A stretch of 64,000 bases of DNA from positions 60,056,957 through 60,120,956 of the forward strand of contig CM055096.1 of assembly GCA_029204225.1 (NCBI GenBank), in the 5' to 3' direction. Both the position numbers and the translations under genes were made by a program. Positions 30,001-38,974 of the stretch are shown in pieces. Under the pieces are notes generated by a model, which searched no databases, was not told where the DNA came from, and was given only the letters and a program-made list of their open reading frames with translations. Source of the stretch: Diphasiastrum complanatum (Eukaryota > Streptophyta > Lycopodiopsida > Lycopodiales > Lycopodiaceae). Position 1 is the stretch's first letter, and every line of letters starts with the position of its first letter.

Positions 30001-30990
30001 CCTATCACCATCAAATGCCATTAAAGATGAAAAATACTCTTTATGATATGTCATATGAGAAGTGGCTCCACTATCAATCCACCAAGGATCAATGTCTCCA
30101 TGATTAGCCAACAAGCAAGATGACATAACAAAAGCATCATTTGAAAGAAGCTCATCCCCACCCTCATCAATAGTTAGATTGGTTTGCTTTTCCCCTTGAT
30201 CCCTCTTTTTCTTAAAACAATCACTAGCAAAATGCCCTTTGACTCCACAATAGAAACATTTTAGCTTAGATCTATCCTTCTTTTTGCCAAAAGTAGAGTG
30301 CTCACCTTGGTCTTGCCCTTTAGACCAATTGCTTTTACCTTTGCCCTTGAACTTGCCTTTAGAGAACATTGCCTCCTCTTCTCCTCCTTGAGATGTAGAA
30401 GATGCTCCCACTCTTGCTTGCAACCTGAATTCTTCAGCCAACAAGACCTCTTGCAAGTCTCCAACACTTGGTAAACATTTTTGGATAGCATAACTTTGAA
30501 CAAGATTAGCATGATCATCCAACAAGCCATTGAGAATCACTTGAACAAGCTCCTCATTATTTATGCCATCATTAATGCATGCTAACTCATCATTCAATGC
30601 TTTAACTCTCAAAACAAAAGCATGTCCATTCTCACTCTTCTTTTGCATACAAGAAAAGATTTGCCTTCTTAAAGTCAACACTCTAGAAGTAGACTTGGAT
30701 TCATAAACCTTCTTCAAGGCTTCCCAAGCTTCACTAGATGATGTGCACTTACCAACCTCTTTGATAAGCTCATTTGTCACATTCATCTTGATCATGTGAA
30801 GGGCTTTCTTTGCCCTCTTGTCATACCTCAATTGTTCTTGAGGTGCCAAAGGTCTCTCCTCCACACCTACAACAATATCCATCAACTCATTCATCTCAAG
30901 CAAAGACTCCATCCTTACTTTCCAAGTAGAATAGTTGAGGGAGGTAAGCCTATCATTGCTTTCCAACATGTAGCCTCCATTTGTAGCCAT
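27040..30990 (-). CDS. Copia gag-pol polyprotein, intact (1316 residues)
   Basis: One open frame encodes the whole Copia set. Approximate residues: gag 1-240, CCHC knuckle CFYCGVKGHFASDC (about 245-258), protease with WWIDSGATSHMT (about 303-314), GAG-pre-integrase (W-H-K-R-M-G-H-L, then C-E-E-C), integrase D-D-E with HSDIHG, RSDNGGEY and NGVAERKNR (about 499, 560, 596), RT from CKWIFKVK to the catalytic YVDD (about 986-989), RNase H with DSDFAGD, SSSEAEYKA and HIEVAYHFVRE (about 1150-1290). No key residue is missing. The start ATG (MATNGGYM) is the first in frame and lies about 600 bp after the PBS. The stop codon TGA is formed by the first bases of the 3' LTR. The product would be cleaved into particle, protease, integrase and RT/RNase H. 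Normal length for plant Copia. Confidence 0.97.
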   Translation of the reverse strand: MATNGGYMLESNDRLTSLNYSTWKVRMESLLEMNELMDIVVGVEERPLAPQEQLRYDKRAKKALHMIKMNVTNELIKEVGKCTSSSEAWEALKKVYESKSTSRVLTLRRQIFSCMQKKSENGHAFVLRVKALNDELACINDGINNEELVQVILNGLLDDHANLVQSYAIQKCLPSVGDLQEVLLAEEFRLQARVGASSTSQGGEEEAMFSKGKFKGKGKSNWSKGQDQGEHSTFGKKKDRSKLKCFYCGVKGHFASDCFKKKRDQGEKQTNLTIDEGGDELLSNDAFVMSSCLLANHGDIDPWWIDSGATSHMTYHKEYFSSLMAFDGDRKVIYTANDGECAIKGIGTIPISLSTNRNIELKDVLLIPSITKNLLSVSQMLDKGFKVEFDGDACLIKKGCSIIAKGKRQGKLFKLDACVVANQVGCMANEQMSIQEVWHKRMGHLNYKALEVIAKKEVVRGLPKSLTCLNHVCEECALSKSHRLPYTRSISRSKMPFSLLHSDIHGVTTISNGGAKMYVTFIDDFSRFCWVYLLKSKDEVFDVFVKFKVAIETQFTTKIKCLRSDNGGEYISNKFKAFCDEHGIKREYTCPRTPQQNGVAERKNRTLCESAKAMRLNANLPKPFWSDALLCANFLCNRWPSVVLEGKTPFEALFGMKPNVKFLRTFGCICYFNITLDDRTKEDPSSRKGIFVGYSEVSKAYRIYVPSIKKVFTSRDVIFDESNIPKVVSSDDGVVATNVLDDNGVDDTLDVDDEEASSSQIPRRTPRHKVKPSRLTYDGKGKQVVDGSNYAFLTSFDVPSCVDEARQKEEWIQAMDLEFEALMKNNTWRLVELPKGKSAIGCKWIFKVKTNQDGSINKLKARLVAKGYAQEHGIDYEETFAPVAKMVSIRVIISLATLYGWDLWQLDISNAFLNGDLEEEVYMEQPESYVSHSKPNHVCFLQKSLYGLKQAPRSWYARLNSFLLSQNFTMSEYDHSLYFRISANDVTILLIYVDDIILSGGNKEDIEDIKKALKKEFEVHDLGLLSYILGIEVIRTSQITFISQEKYAISILNRFHMVDANPIDTPMESHVKLTIRGNERSFEDITLYRKLIGSLIYLTITRPDLSYCVGRLSQFMQDPSIEHWKLGKRILRYISGTKDFGIVYRGSSPNLFGFSDSDFAGDLMDRKSINAHAIFIGDGAISWMSKKQATISLSSSEAEYKALTSCTKEMVWIKRMIMELHLLDFSESPIIFCDNLSAQSLASNPVFHARSKHIEVAYHFVREQVLAKEIKLEHVPSKECVADIFTKALGKDLFFKHRTSLGVLSKSMLKLVEEGV
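27045..27057 (-). other. family A polypurine tract, inside the coding end
   Basis: The minus strand reads GTTGAAGAGGGAG directly before the LTR TGTGAAAAA. These bases also encode the last residues (V-E-E-G-V) of the polyprotein. B1 has the same tract at 24344-24356. Confidence 0.8.
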
Positions 30991-31587
30991 GTTGCAATGA
31001 TTGATCTCTGATCTTTGACCTGTTCCAATGCACTAAGCACTCTCTTGAATCAACAAATGAAACACAAGAAGAAATCACAAAGATTTGGAACCTAAAACCT
31101 TACTTTTTCTCTCTTTTCCTCACTTTTTCCTTAATTTTAGCCACTAGTTTTATGATTTCTTGATCAAACCAAGACCAAACCTCAATATACTTGCTTTTCC
31201 CTCACTCCTAAGATTGAAATACACTCTTGAATCATTCAGCAAACTGAAAATCAGAGGGTTACATCAATTTTGAAGTTTTTGACATGAAGAAGCAAGAAAT
31301 TGAATCAAAAAACTATATGCTAGAATGGAAAACTAATAGGATCTTGTTGGATCTTGCATCTCCCTCTTTCCAAAACAATTTTTGTCTCCTTATTCTGATA
31401 AGTACAGAGGGAATTCGCCCTACTTCAATTGAAATGCATACAAATGATGTTTTGATCACAAAGATCCAATTTCTACACATAAATCAACAAGATTTTTAGC
31501 TAGAAACTTGATTGGAATGCTACAAAAGCAAACTCGCCCACAAATCTCTTCTAAATCTGGCAAAACCTGCACATTTGGCCGCCTAAT

Positions 31588-31599
31588 GCTCTGATACCA
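31588..31599 (-). other. family A primer-binding site (initiator-Met tRNA)
   Basis: On the minus strand TGGTATCAGAGC follows the end of the 5' LTR (..TTTTTCACA) without a gap, complementary to the 3' end of plant initiator tRNA-Met. Confidence 0.9.
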
Positions 31600-32252
31600 T
31601 GTGAAAAACTCAGATCCAAAAGATGCTAAAGTTTCATAAAGATCTTGGCCATGGAAGTTATGCACATCTAGATTGAAAAAATGATAGAAATTGTGATGTT
31701 AAGCATACTAAACATCAACTAAACATCAAAATCTGATCATAAGCTTCCACAAACAGAAACTTGCTGTCCCTGTCCGTACTTCAGAGCCTACAACCTGCAT
31801 TTCACACGTGTGAAGCCATAGCAACAAAGAAATCACAATTCTAGTGGCTAGAATGCAAGATATGAACAAAAAAGTGAGAGAGAAGAAGATGGATCTTCAA
31901 AGAGCATAACATTCATTCAATAGAATGAAAATGAGATGTGTACATACTCGTGGAGATGGCTATTTATAGCAGCCATAGTGCCTCTTGGCCACTTGTCTTA
32001 TGATAGGCTAAAATTGGGGTCCAATAGGATTCACCCATATACCTAGAAATTTGGTCAAATAGGAATGCACCAAATTATGAGCCAATAGAAGAGCTCCACA
32101 CTCGACCTCCTCTAATTAATGTGACCTCAAAAGTAGTGTACACATACTTTGGGCCTCTACATACATGTATGAACCTATCTCTAACTTTTATTTGGCCATA
32201 GGCCTACAAAATCTCAAGTTAGGAAAATACTACTAGTTGACAATTTTTCACA
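31600..32252 (-). repeat. family A 5' LTR (right)
   Basis: It has the same length (653 bp) and, by eye, the same sequence as 26392-27044. The palindrome TTCACACGTGTGAA is at 31801-31814, between the presumed transcription start and the PBS, that is in the RNA leader. Confidence 0.95.
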
Positions 32253-33760
32253 GAAGTTAGCTCTTTCCTTACCTTTTTCATGCTTTCACTTGCCATGAAG
32301 AACCATTGAAACACCATCATTATCCTCAAGACTAGCCAAGTTAGCACAAAGATGAACATCTCCAAGAAGCATATTAGATCTTGACCTAGATCTAGCATAA
32401 GGAAGTTTTTAGACTTTGCATAAGATCCACCAATCTTATTGATGCTAAAAGGCAACTTTGGAAAGTTGATACCAATCTCCTTTTCCATTCCATCCTTTTT
32501 GTTAGCCATAATAAAAGCATCAAGCTTGAAAAGTCTACCTTGTCTATTGCCCCTAGCAACCAAGATTTCTTCCTTTGTAATAAAACAAGCATCACCACCA
32601 AACTTTACCATGTATCCTTTCTCTATCATTTGACCAACACTTAGCAAATTCTTTGAAAGTGAAGGAATGTAAAGAACACCATCAAGTCTTGCTTTCCTAT
32701 TAGTAGAGAGACAAATAGGAATTGAACCAATACCTTCAATCACACACTCACCACCATTGTCCATGTGAATTGCTTTCTTGGCTCCATCATAAGTGACCAA
32801 AGAAGTAAAGAACTCCTTGTGACTAGTCATGTGTGAACTAGTTCCACTATCAATCCACCATGAATCTTTGTCATCTTCACTTGATATTAGACTTGAAAAA
32901 CACATCAAAAGAGAATCACCACCACCTAGATCCTCATCATTAGTAGTAAAGTTGATTTGCTTGCTACCTTCATCTCTTTGCTTCTTCAAACATTCATTTG
33001 AAAAATGCCCTTTGATTCCACAATAAAAGCATTTTAACTTAGCCTTATCTTTCTTTTTGCCAAAAGAAGAAGTCTCACCTTGATCTTGCCCTTTAGACCA
33101 CTTGCCTTTGTCTTTGCCCTTGATCTTGCCTTTAATGAACATAGCCTCCTCTTCATAATGAGATGTCAATGTAGATCCACCTCCTCTTGATTGAAGCCTA
33201 TACTCCTCATTCACCAAGATCTCTTGCAAGTCCACAATACTTGGCAAAGTCTTTTGAATAGCAAAACTTTGAACAAGATTAGCATGATCATCCAACAAGC
33301 CATTGAGTATAACTTGAACAAGTTCTACCTCCTTAATGCTTTCATCAATACATGTTAACTCATCATTGAATGCTTTAACCCTCAAAACAAAAGCACGAGT
33401 ACTCTCTTCCTTATTTTGTAAACTTTGAAAGATTTGCCTCCTAAGAGTAAGAACTCTGGATGCAGACTTGGATTCATAAAGCTTCTTCAAAGCTTCCCAA
33501 GCCTCCAAAGATGATGTGCACTTACCAACTTCTTTGAGAAGTTCAGTGGTAACATTCATCTTAATCATGTGTAGAGCCTTATTTGCTCTCTTGTCATACC
33601 TCACTTGATCTTGTTGAGTTTTTGATCTCTTCTCCAACCCTACAACAATATCCAAAACATCATTCATCTCAAGAAATGACTCCATCCTCACTTTCCACAT
33701 TGAGGTAAGCCTATCATTGCCTTCCTACATGAATCCACCACTTGTAGCCATGTTGCAATG
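32253..33760 (-). pseudogene. B1 gag and protease
   Basis: A 493-codon frame (33700-32219; its last codons run into the family A LTR) is collinear with the first third of the family A polyprotein: W-K-V-R-M-E-S-F, then the L-N-G-L-L-D-D-H-A-N-L-V-Q-S block, the knuckle CFYCGIKGHFSNEC, the protease block WWIDSGTSSHMT, and L-S-K-N-L-L-S-V-G-Q-M. A stop lies nine codons after the original ATG (near 33753), and a small deletion removes the S-T-W part, so translation from the original start fails. After the protease the frame stays open only by shifting. In another frame an L-P-Y-A-R-S-R-S-R-S-N stretch, the end of the pre-integrase region, runs directly into the passenger sequence at about 32360. 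The integrase is absent. Confidence 0.85.
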
Positions 33761-34339
33761 GCCTGATCTTCTTCTTTCAACATGTTCCAATGCACGAAGC
33801 ACTCTCTTGAATGTCAACAAATGAACTCAAGAAGAAATCACAAAGATATGGAACCTCTCAAATCTCTTCTAGCACTTCTAACTAGAAAATCAACACATAG
33901 AATAGTGAAATCTTGATCACCTATGATATATCCTCAATCTAATGATTCTTTCCACTTACTAGGATTGAAACAAACTCAAATAAAGCTTAGTAACCTCACA
34001 AACTAGAGATCCAATCAACATTAGGGTTTGACAAAATCACAAAAATTGAATATCTTGAATTCTACATGCAATTTCTAGAAACTTGATATATCTTCTTGTA
34101 GACTCCAATGAAGACCTTCCTAATGTACAAAAAATCATCTAAATCTAGTAAGCCAAGTGTGAAATCGTAATTGATCAAGTATATAACCCTATATTGAGTT
34201 TTGACCTACAAAAGATCAATTCTACACATGCAAAAATGCTGATTTTTGAGTAGAAATCAATCTAGCATGCTCTAGCATTGGTAACTCCTCCAAATCCTTG
34301 CTAAAGATGGCTGATCCTTTCATAACCTGAAACACAATA

Positions 34340-34351
34340 GCTCTGATACCA
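34340..34351 (-). other. B1 primer-binding site (initiator-Met tRNA)
   Basis: TGGTATCAGAGC on the minus strand directly follows the B1 5' LTR, identical to the family A site. The leader between it and gag (33761-34339) is non-coding. Confidence 0.9.
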
Positions 34352-34993
34352 TGTGAAGGATTTCAAATCATTCAAGATCCAATCCATGTCCTTGATCTTT
34401 GGTTATTATAAAGAGCAAACCAACAATGTTGCCAATGTAGAAAAATCAGCATCTACATACAAAATGAGATGTAAAATCTAAGAGATACTGATCAAACATG
34501 AACCAAAACATAAAATATGTTTTCTTTCCGTACAATTACAGTACCCTGCTGTATTTCACACGTGTGGAACCGAAAATAGCAAAATATGAGCATTCTACAC
34601 ACAAGATTGCAAGATATCACCAAGATAGTGCACCAATGAGTAGTAGAACCCAAAGAGAACCACGTATAATGATGAAATGAGAGAGAGAAGAGAGAAGATG
34701 TGTCTCTCCATGAGTTACATCCTTTTATAGAGTTTCCAAACCCTATTTGGCCACTTGGCTTTCTCTCCAAAATGTAAACCCTACTATTTTTGGGCCTAGA
34801 TTCAATGTACCCAAAGTTCAAATTTGAATCTCTAAACTCGACTACCAACTTTCCCACACTTTCAAAAAGTGTTTATTGAATTTATTTTAAACTAATATAA
34901 CTTCAAAAAGTTTATCTCTAAGTCTAAAATGAGTTTTGGCCTCTTATTGACAATTTACCAAAATATGACTCAACTAGTTGAAATCTCTCACAC
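34352..34993 (-). repeat. B1 5' LTR (right)
   Basis: 642 bp, colinear with 23691-24343 but with point differences and short gaps (for example CAAATC for CAGATC near the start, and a shortened AATCTCTAAACTC region). It contains TTCACACGTGTGGAA at 34555-34569 and a minus-strand TATA box near 34722-34730. Confidence 0.9.
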
Positions 34994-34998
34994 TGTGC

Positions 34999-36740
34999 AT
35001 ATAACCATGCAGCTCACGTGATCACTCACCAAAGTATCAGTTATCACTCCCTGAACAACCATCTCCATCCATGTCGGCTCACAACCATGGGCATGCTGGA
35101 TCCACATCACCCCGTAATGCACTCCATGCCCTCAGGATATGTACCACATCGGGTACACTCCATGCCACCTACCTCCAAGTAGGCTTGACCCATCCCTAGG
35201 TCACCACATGATGCACCAGCTGAAGAACATCGTCCATACATCAAATGACATATCATACTTGAGCAACTGTAGCATCTCCTTGAGTGCCACCCCAATGGAC
35301 TCGTCATCCACATACTATGCTCACCTGATGTCTCCGATCCTGGTCACCATCCTGCTAGACAAGCCGAACTCCAAAGCATCACTTGCTCCACCTGGCTCCT
35401 AGCATCTGCTCGCTCTCCTTGGCTATGTGCCACCCGACACCATGCCAATGCAAGCACGTCCCTGAGTCGCCGCTCATGGGATCCCGAGACCACTGTCTCC
35501 TTGATTGTACTGAGGTATATGGCTCTGAGTGACTTCCTCTAGGCTTATCCCTGATCTCACCACCAGAGAATCTGCACCATGGAAATTACAACACCTGTGC
35601 CAAGCCTAGACTCCTACACATACAGCCAAATGCATGAAAGCTATATATAGCTTATCCACACCCGTGATGGTAGATGCCTCCCCGTCGATGCCAATGTCCA
35701 AAACTGACCCCATGTTGTAATGCCAATCTGTACTCCCAAATGAGCACACCATGAAGTCCTCACCATCAGTGCCCCCTCCAGTAGATCGCTAGCAAAACAC
35801 TCACCACAGTGTTTACCCTCCAATCACACCTCATGCGATCTCCATTAGCTCTCCAACCTAGAGCTGGCTCTCAAAGTTTCACGCTTTGCCCATTTGCGTT
35901 TGTAGCATCCTGATTTCATCATGAATCACCTCTGTAAGTCCTGTCCATGCCAATGACTCAAAGTCCAATATGAAATAGCTACCCCCCGATGATCATCCCA
36001 TGTCATTCTATAGTGCTATTACTACTAGGTATCCCAATGTCATCCCTGATCACAAAGATCTGAACATCTACCCTGTAGTGCCCACTTGTATTCTCCCAAG
36101 CCAGCTCTAAGCTGCTCCTATGAATGGTTCCAAATCACTCCCTGAGAATACATTGAGATGTGAACTCCAAAGCCACCATCAAGTCCCTCACATGACTGTG
36201 CATGCCAATATCCCTCCAAGTGACCCTATGAGATCTTCCATGGCCCAAACCAAACGATCCGCACCCTATCATCACTAGAATCTGCATCCCTGATGCAATA
36301 TTGATATGGCAAATTGACTTGACTTATCCAAACTGGCAGTTGAAGTGTATCTCTCAGACAAACCTGATACACTGCTCCACAGCTACAAGGGCTTGATCAA
36401 AATTGACTTAATGACTACAAAACCGCAAAATCATCACACTCACCACTCACCAAGAGTCTCCAAAGTGTGATTATTGATCCATTCTTCATCCTCTACATGT
36501 CCCACACACAGCTCGTCCAATGCAAGCTTGCTATCTTGCCCAATGGCTTCCAATTGGCACCACATTGCACTTCCATCACCCATGACTGCCAGAACGTGTT
36601 TCTCTCCAAACGAGAAATTTCCAGGCTACATATGCGTGTGTCAATGCAGCTATCACATAACTCGACAATGCCACTACCGATCATACCTGTGAGAGCCTTC
36701 CTCCAAAATGCCACTTGACGTTGGTTGGTTCGAACTCCAA
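34999..36740. other. element D internal sequence, right part, non-coding
   Basis: This is the continuation of 22467-23685 across the family B insertion. It is richer in C than its surroundings and contains many short overlapping frames, none with a motif. No PBS or 5' LTR of element D was found at its right side. Confidence 0.4.
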
Positions 36741-37139
36741 GAGTTGAACCTGATCACAAGAATTTTTCACCTATAACCGGCATACCATGCCTACCTCTCA
36801 CCTGCGATTGCTTGCCCTCTCAAAATTGTCGCCAATGATGAGTAGTCACGTCGCCAAACTACACTTCCGTCGCCGCGAAAAATATGACACTCTAACAAAT
36901 GCCTTAAGATTTGATTTATAGGGTGCCTTCGCTTTTCTATAAGGGCACCTATTGCATTTGAAGGGCAGTGTCGTCTTTTTTTGCCTGTCACGAATCATGT
37001 GTAAAAACATAGTGTTGCATTTTTTGTCTAAGGACAAGACAATTGCGCTCTTGATGTTCAATTGATCTGCTACAATGTCCAACGAAACAACCGATAAGTT
37101 GCTGAATATATACACATGGCTAACTAGTTAAAAGAATGC
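36741..37139. other. spacer, nothing recognised
   Basis: Mixed sequence with a short CG-rich patch near 36850-36880. The frame at 36846-37115 has no motif. Confidence 0.4.
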
Positions 37140-37860
37140 TTAATCTGTACTTTACAATTAGGATTGAGGCACTACGTGCTGTTGGCAGTCGACTTCGGAT
37201 GATATTTGATTATGTCCAGTCGTCATGAAGGTATTGTTGAGTCAACAAATATTTGAGACGACTATTGGAGTTGATAGTGACATACAACTAATTGTAAGCT
37301 TGATGGTGCATCCTTCTCGTTGGCCTCCTTTTGATAATTCTTCTTTGCTCCATTGGTCTTCTTCTTGCCTTTGAATGAGAAATTTGTCTTCTCATCTCCA
37401 TCATGCAATGACAAGGAGTTCATCCTAGCCTTTGTATGGAGCATCCTACACTCTTCAGCTACAAGTACGCTATGAAGTATATCGATTGTAGGAAAAGTGT
37501 CTTGGATGGCCATTTAAGATCACCTCTTTGACTGCTATTGGATTCATAAGTTGTTTTTAATGAATCTCATGCCTCTTTGGCTGATGTGCAAGAGATACTT
37601 CCTTCAAAAGGTCATTGCTAACTTTCAGTTTAATGCAATCAAGTGCTAGCCTAGCTTTCTTCTTGCGTCTAATCAATTCTTGAGCACCAAGAGGTTCATC
37701 CTCTTCTTCAAGAACAAATTCATAGAGATCTTGGAGTACCAATAGTGACTCCATTCTCACCTTCCATATGGAATAGATTGTAGAGTTTAATCTTTCACTA
37801 GGCTTTAGAAGGAAAGCTCCAATTGTTCCCATCTTCCTAATGAATTCTACAAACAAATGC
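37140..37860 (-). pseudogene. Copia gag remnant
   Basis: Reading leftward from 37856, the 99-codon frame has L-K-P-S-E-R-L-N-S, W-K-V-R-M-E-S-L-L, a charged stretch, and A-L-D-C-I-K-L-K-V-S-N-D-L-L-K-E-V, which follows the gag of family A (STWKVRMESLL, ALHMIKMNVTNELIKEVG) at moderate similarity. A second frame (37513-37262) has the A-E-E-C-R-M segment and a Lys-rich tail before the expected knuckle. Frameshifts separate the two. A degenerate GGTTCTAATAC near 37966 may be the relic of its PBS. Confidence 0.7.
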
Positions 37861-38974
37861 TCTAAAAATTAGATTAGATTTGAACCTAGAAACTCAGAAA
37901 GGTCTCTCTTGTCTTGATTATCTCAAATGTGGCTTCTAGCCCACTTAATGGACTTCTAGCTATGGTTCTAATACTCCTCACAAATATGAAATGAAGATAA
38001 GATGAGATTTTATCCAAGATCATTTTTGGTAAAAAAAATGGCTAAAAACTTGCTCCTTCCTCTTGATGGTCTTTCAAGACCCATAAATCACTTTTAGAGG
38101 GCTTGATTGTCATGCTATTGCTAGAAAATTTTCTATTATATTGCAAAGGACAAGTCAAATTTCACAATTATCAATACACTACGACCTAATCGTATTGCAC
38201 TTTTCTATTTCAAATATATATATATAGATAGATAGATAGAGAGAGAGAGAGGGAGAACACAATATGGATGTTGGTTGGACTATGTTGTTGTTGAGGGTTT
38301 CAAAACGAGGTGTGACTTGAACATGTTGGTTGCTACCAATTACCAATTGACAAGTGGGCTTGGCATTTATTCGAATACAAACTCAATGTCTTTATAAAGA
38401 TAGCTCATTAATGTGTGGAGATAGTGAAGATAATACAAATACAAAAGAACCCTAAAGCACAATTAGGTCTTGGAGCCCCAAAATACATCATGGACATGGG
38501 AAACCTTGGAATGGGACAAGTAGCCATAAAATTTGGAGTGTAGGACAGAGTGTGAGATGTATATATTGATCAGCCTTGTGTGTATAGTTTTGCTTATTTA
38601 CACTTGCATGTACTCCATATAATTGATCTCTTTAGTGTGATGGATCGTTATGTTTTAATGTGCTTATAAAAGTGCTATGTCTTCTAGCGAATACAAAAGG
38701 ATAGGATTTCCTTCGGCTCCTTGATGCTGGGATAGATTTATAGACCTTGCGGATTATGTTGATCATAGGCAAGATGGGGACTGGGGCCACATACTTCTTT
38801 GAATCTGTAGACATGGAGGATTGTGAGCTTCATTTCTGGAGCAGAAGAAGGATCAGATAACAGGGTGCCGTGTTTTCTTTTCGTGTTGTATTTCCTTTCC
38901 ATGTGCAAAAGTGGAATAGGTTTCAGACATCTAGATGGACAAAGGACTTGTTCTGTAGGCCAGATTTCGGGATC
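37861..38974. other. spacer including the 3' flank of the ABCB gene
   Basis: No coding sequence was seen. A compound microsatellite lies at 38213-38254. The 3' untranslated region of the ABCB gene must lie in the right part, but I could not place its end. Confidence 0.5.
38213..38254. repeat. compound microsatellite (AT)n(GATA)n(GA)n
   Basis: An AT run, four GATA units and a GA run follow one another directly. Confidence 0.85.

Larger units (their letters stand above)
26392..32252 (-). mobile_element. complete Copia element 'family A', apparently intact and young
   Basis: Two 653-bp LTRs, a 5-bp duplication GAAGT, a perfect initiator-Met PBS, a polypurine tract and one uninterrupted 1316-codon polyprotein are all present in 5861 bp. 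Comparing the two LTRs by eye over their full length I found no difference. It is inserted in the passenger region of the family B element. Everything needed for autonomous transposition is visible; actual activity is not shown by sequence. Confidence 0.95.
23691..34993 (-). mobile_element. non-autonomous Copia 'family B', copy 1 (B1), interrupted by family A
   Basis: The LTRs at 23691-24343 and 34352-34993 start TGTGAAGGATTTC and end CTCTCACA. The 5-bp target duplication CTGTG flanks the element (23686-23690 and 34994-34998). The PBS and polypurine tract are in place. The interior, without the inserted family A element, codes for Copia gag and protease at the right, then an unrecognised region at the left. 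Integrase, RT and RNase H are absent. The LTRs differ at a number of sites, so this insertion is older than family A inside it. Confidence 0.9.

Noticed and set aside
30796-31011. + strand frames across the family A element
   Set aside because: They are shadows of the intact minus-strand polyprotein.
36741-36790. GGTTCGAACTCC near 36727 as part of a tRNA gene
   Set aside because: It is only a T-arm-like string; no acceptor, D-arm or anticodon stem was found around it.
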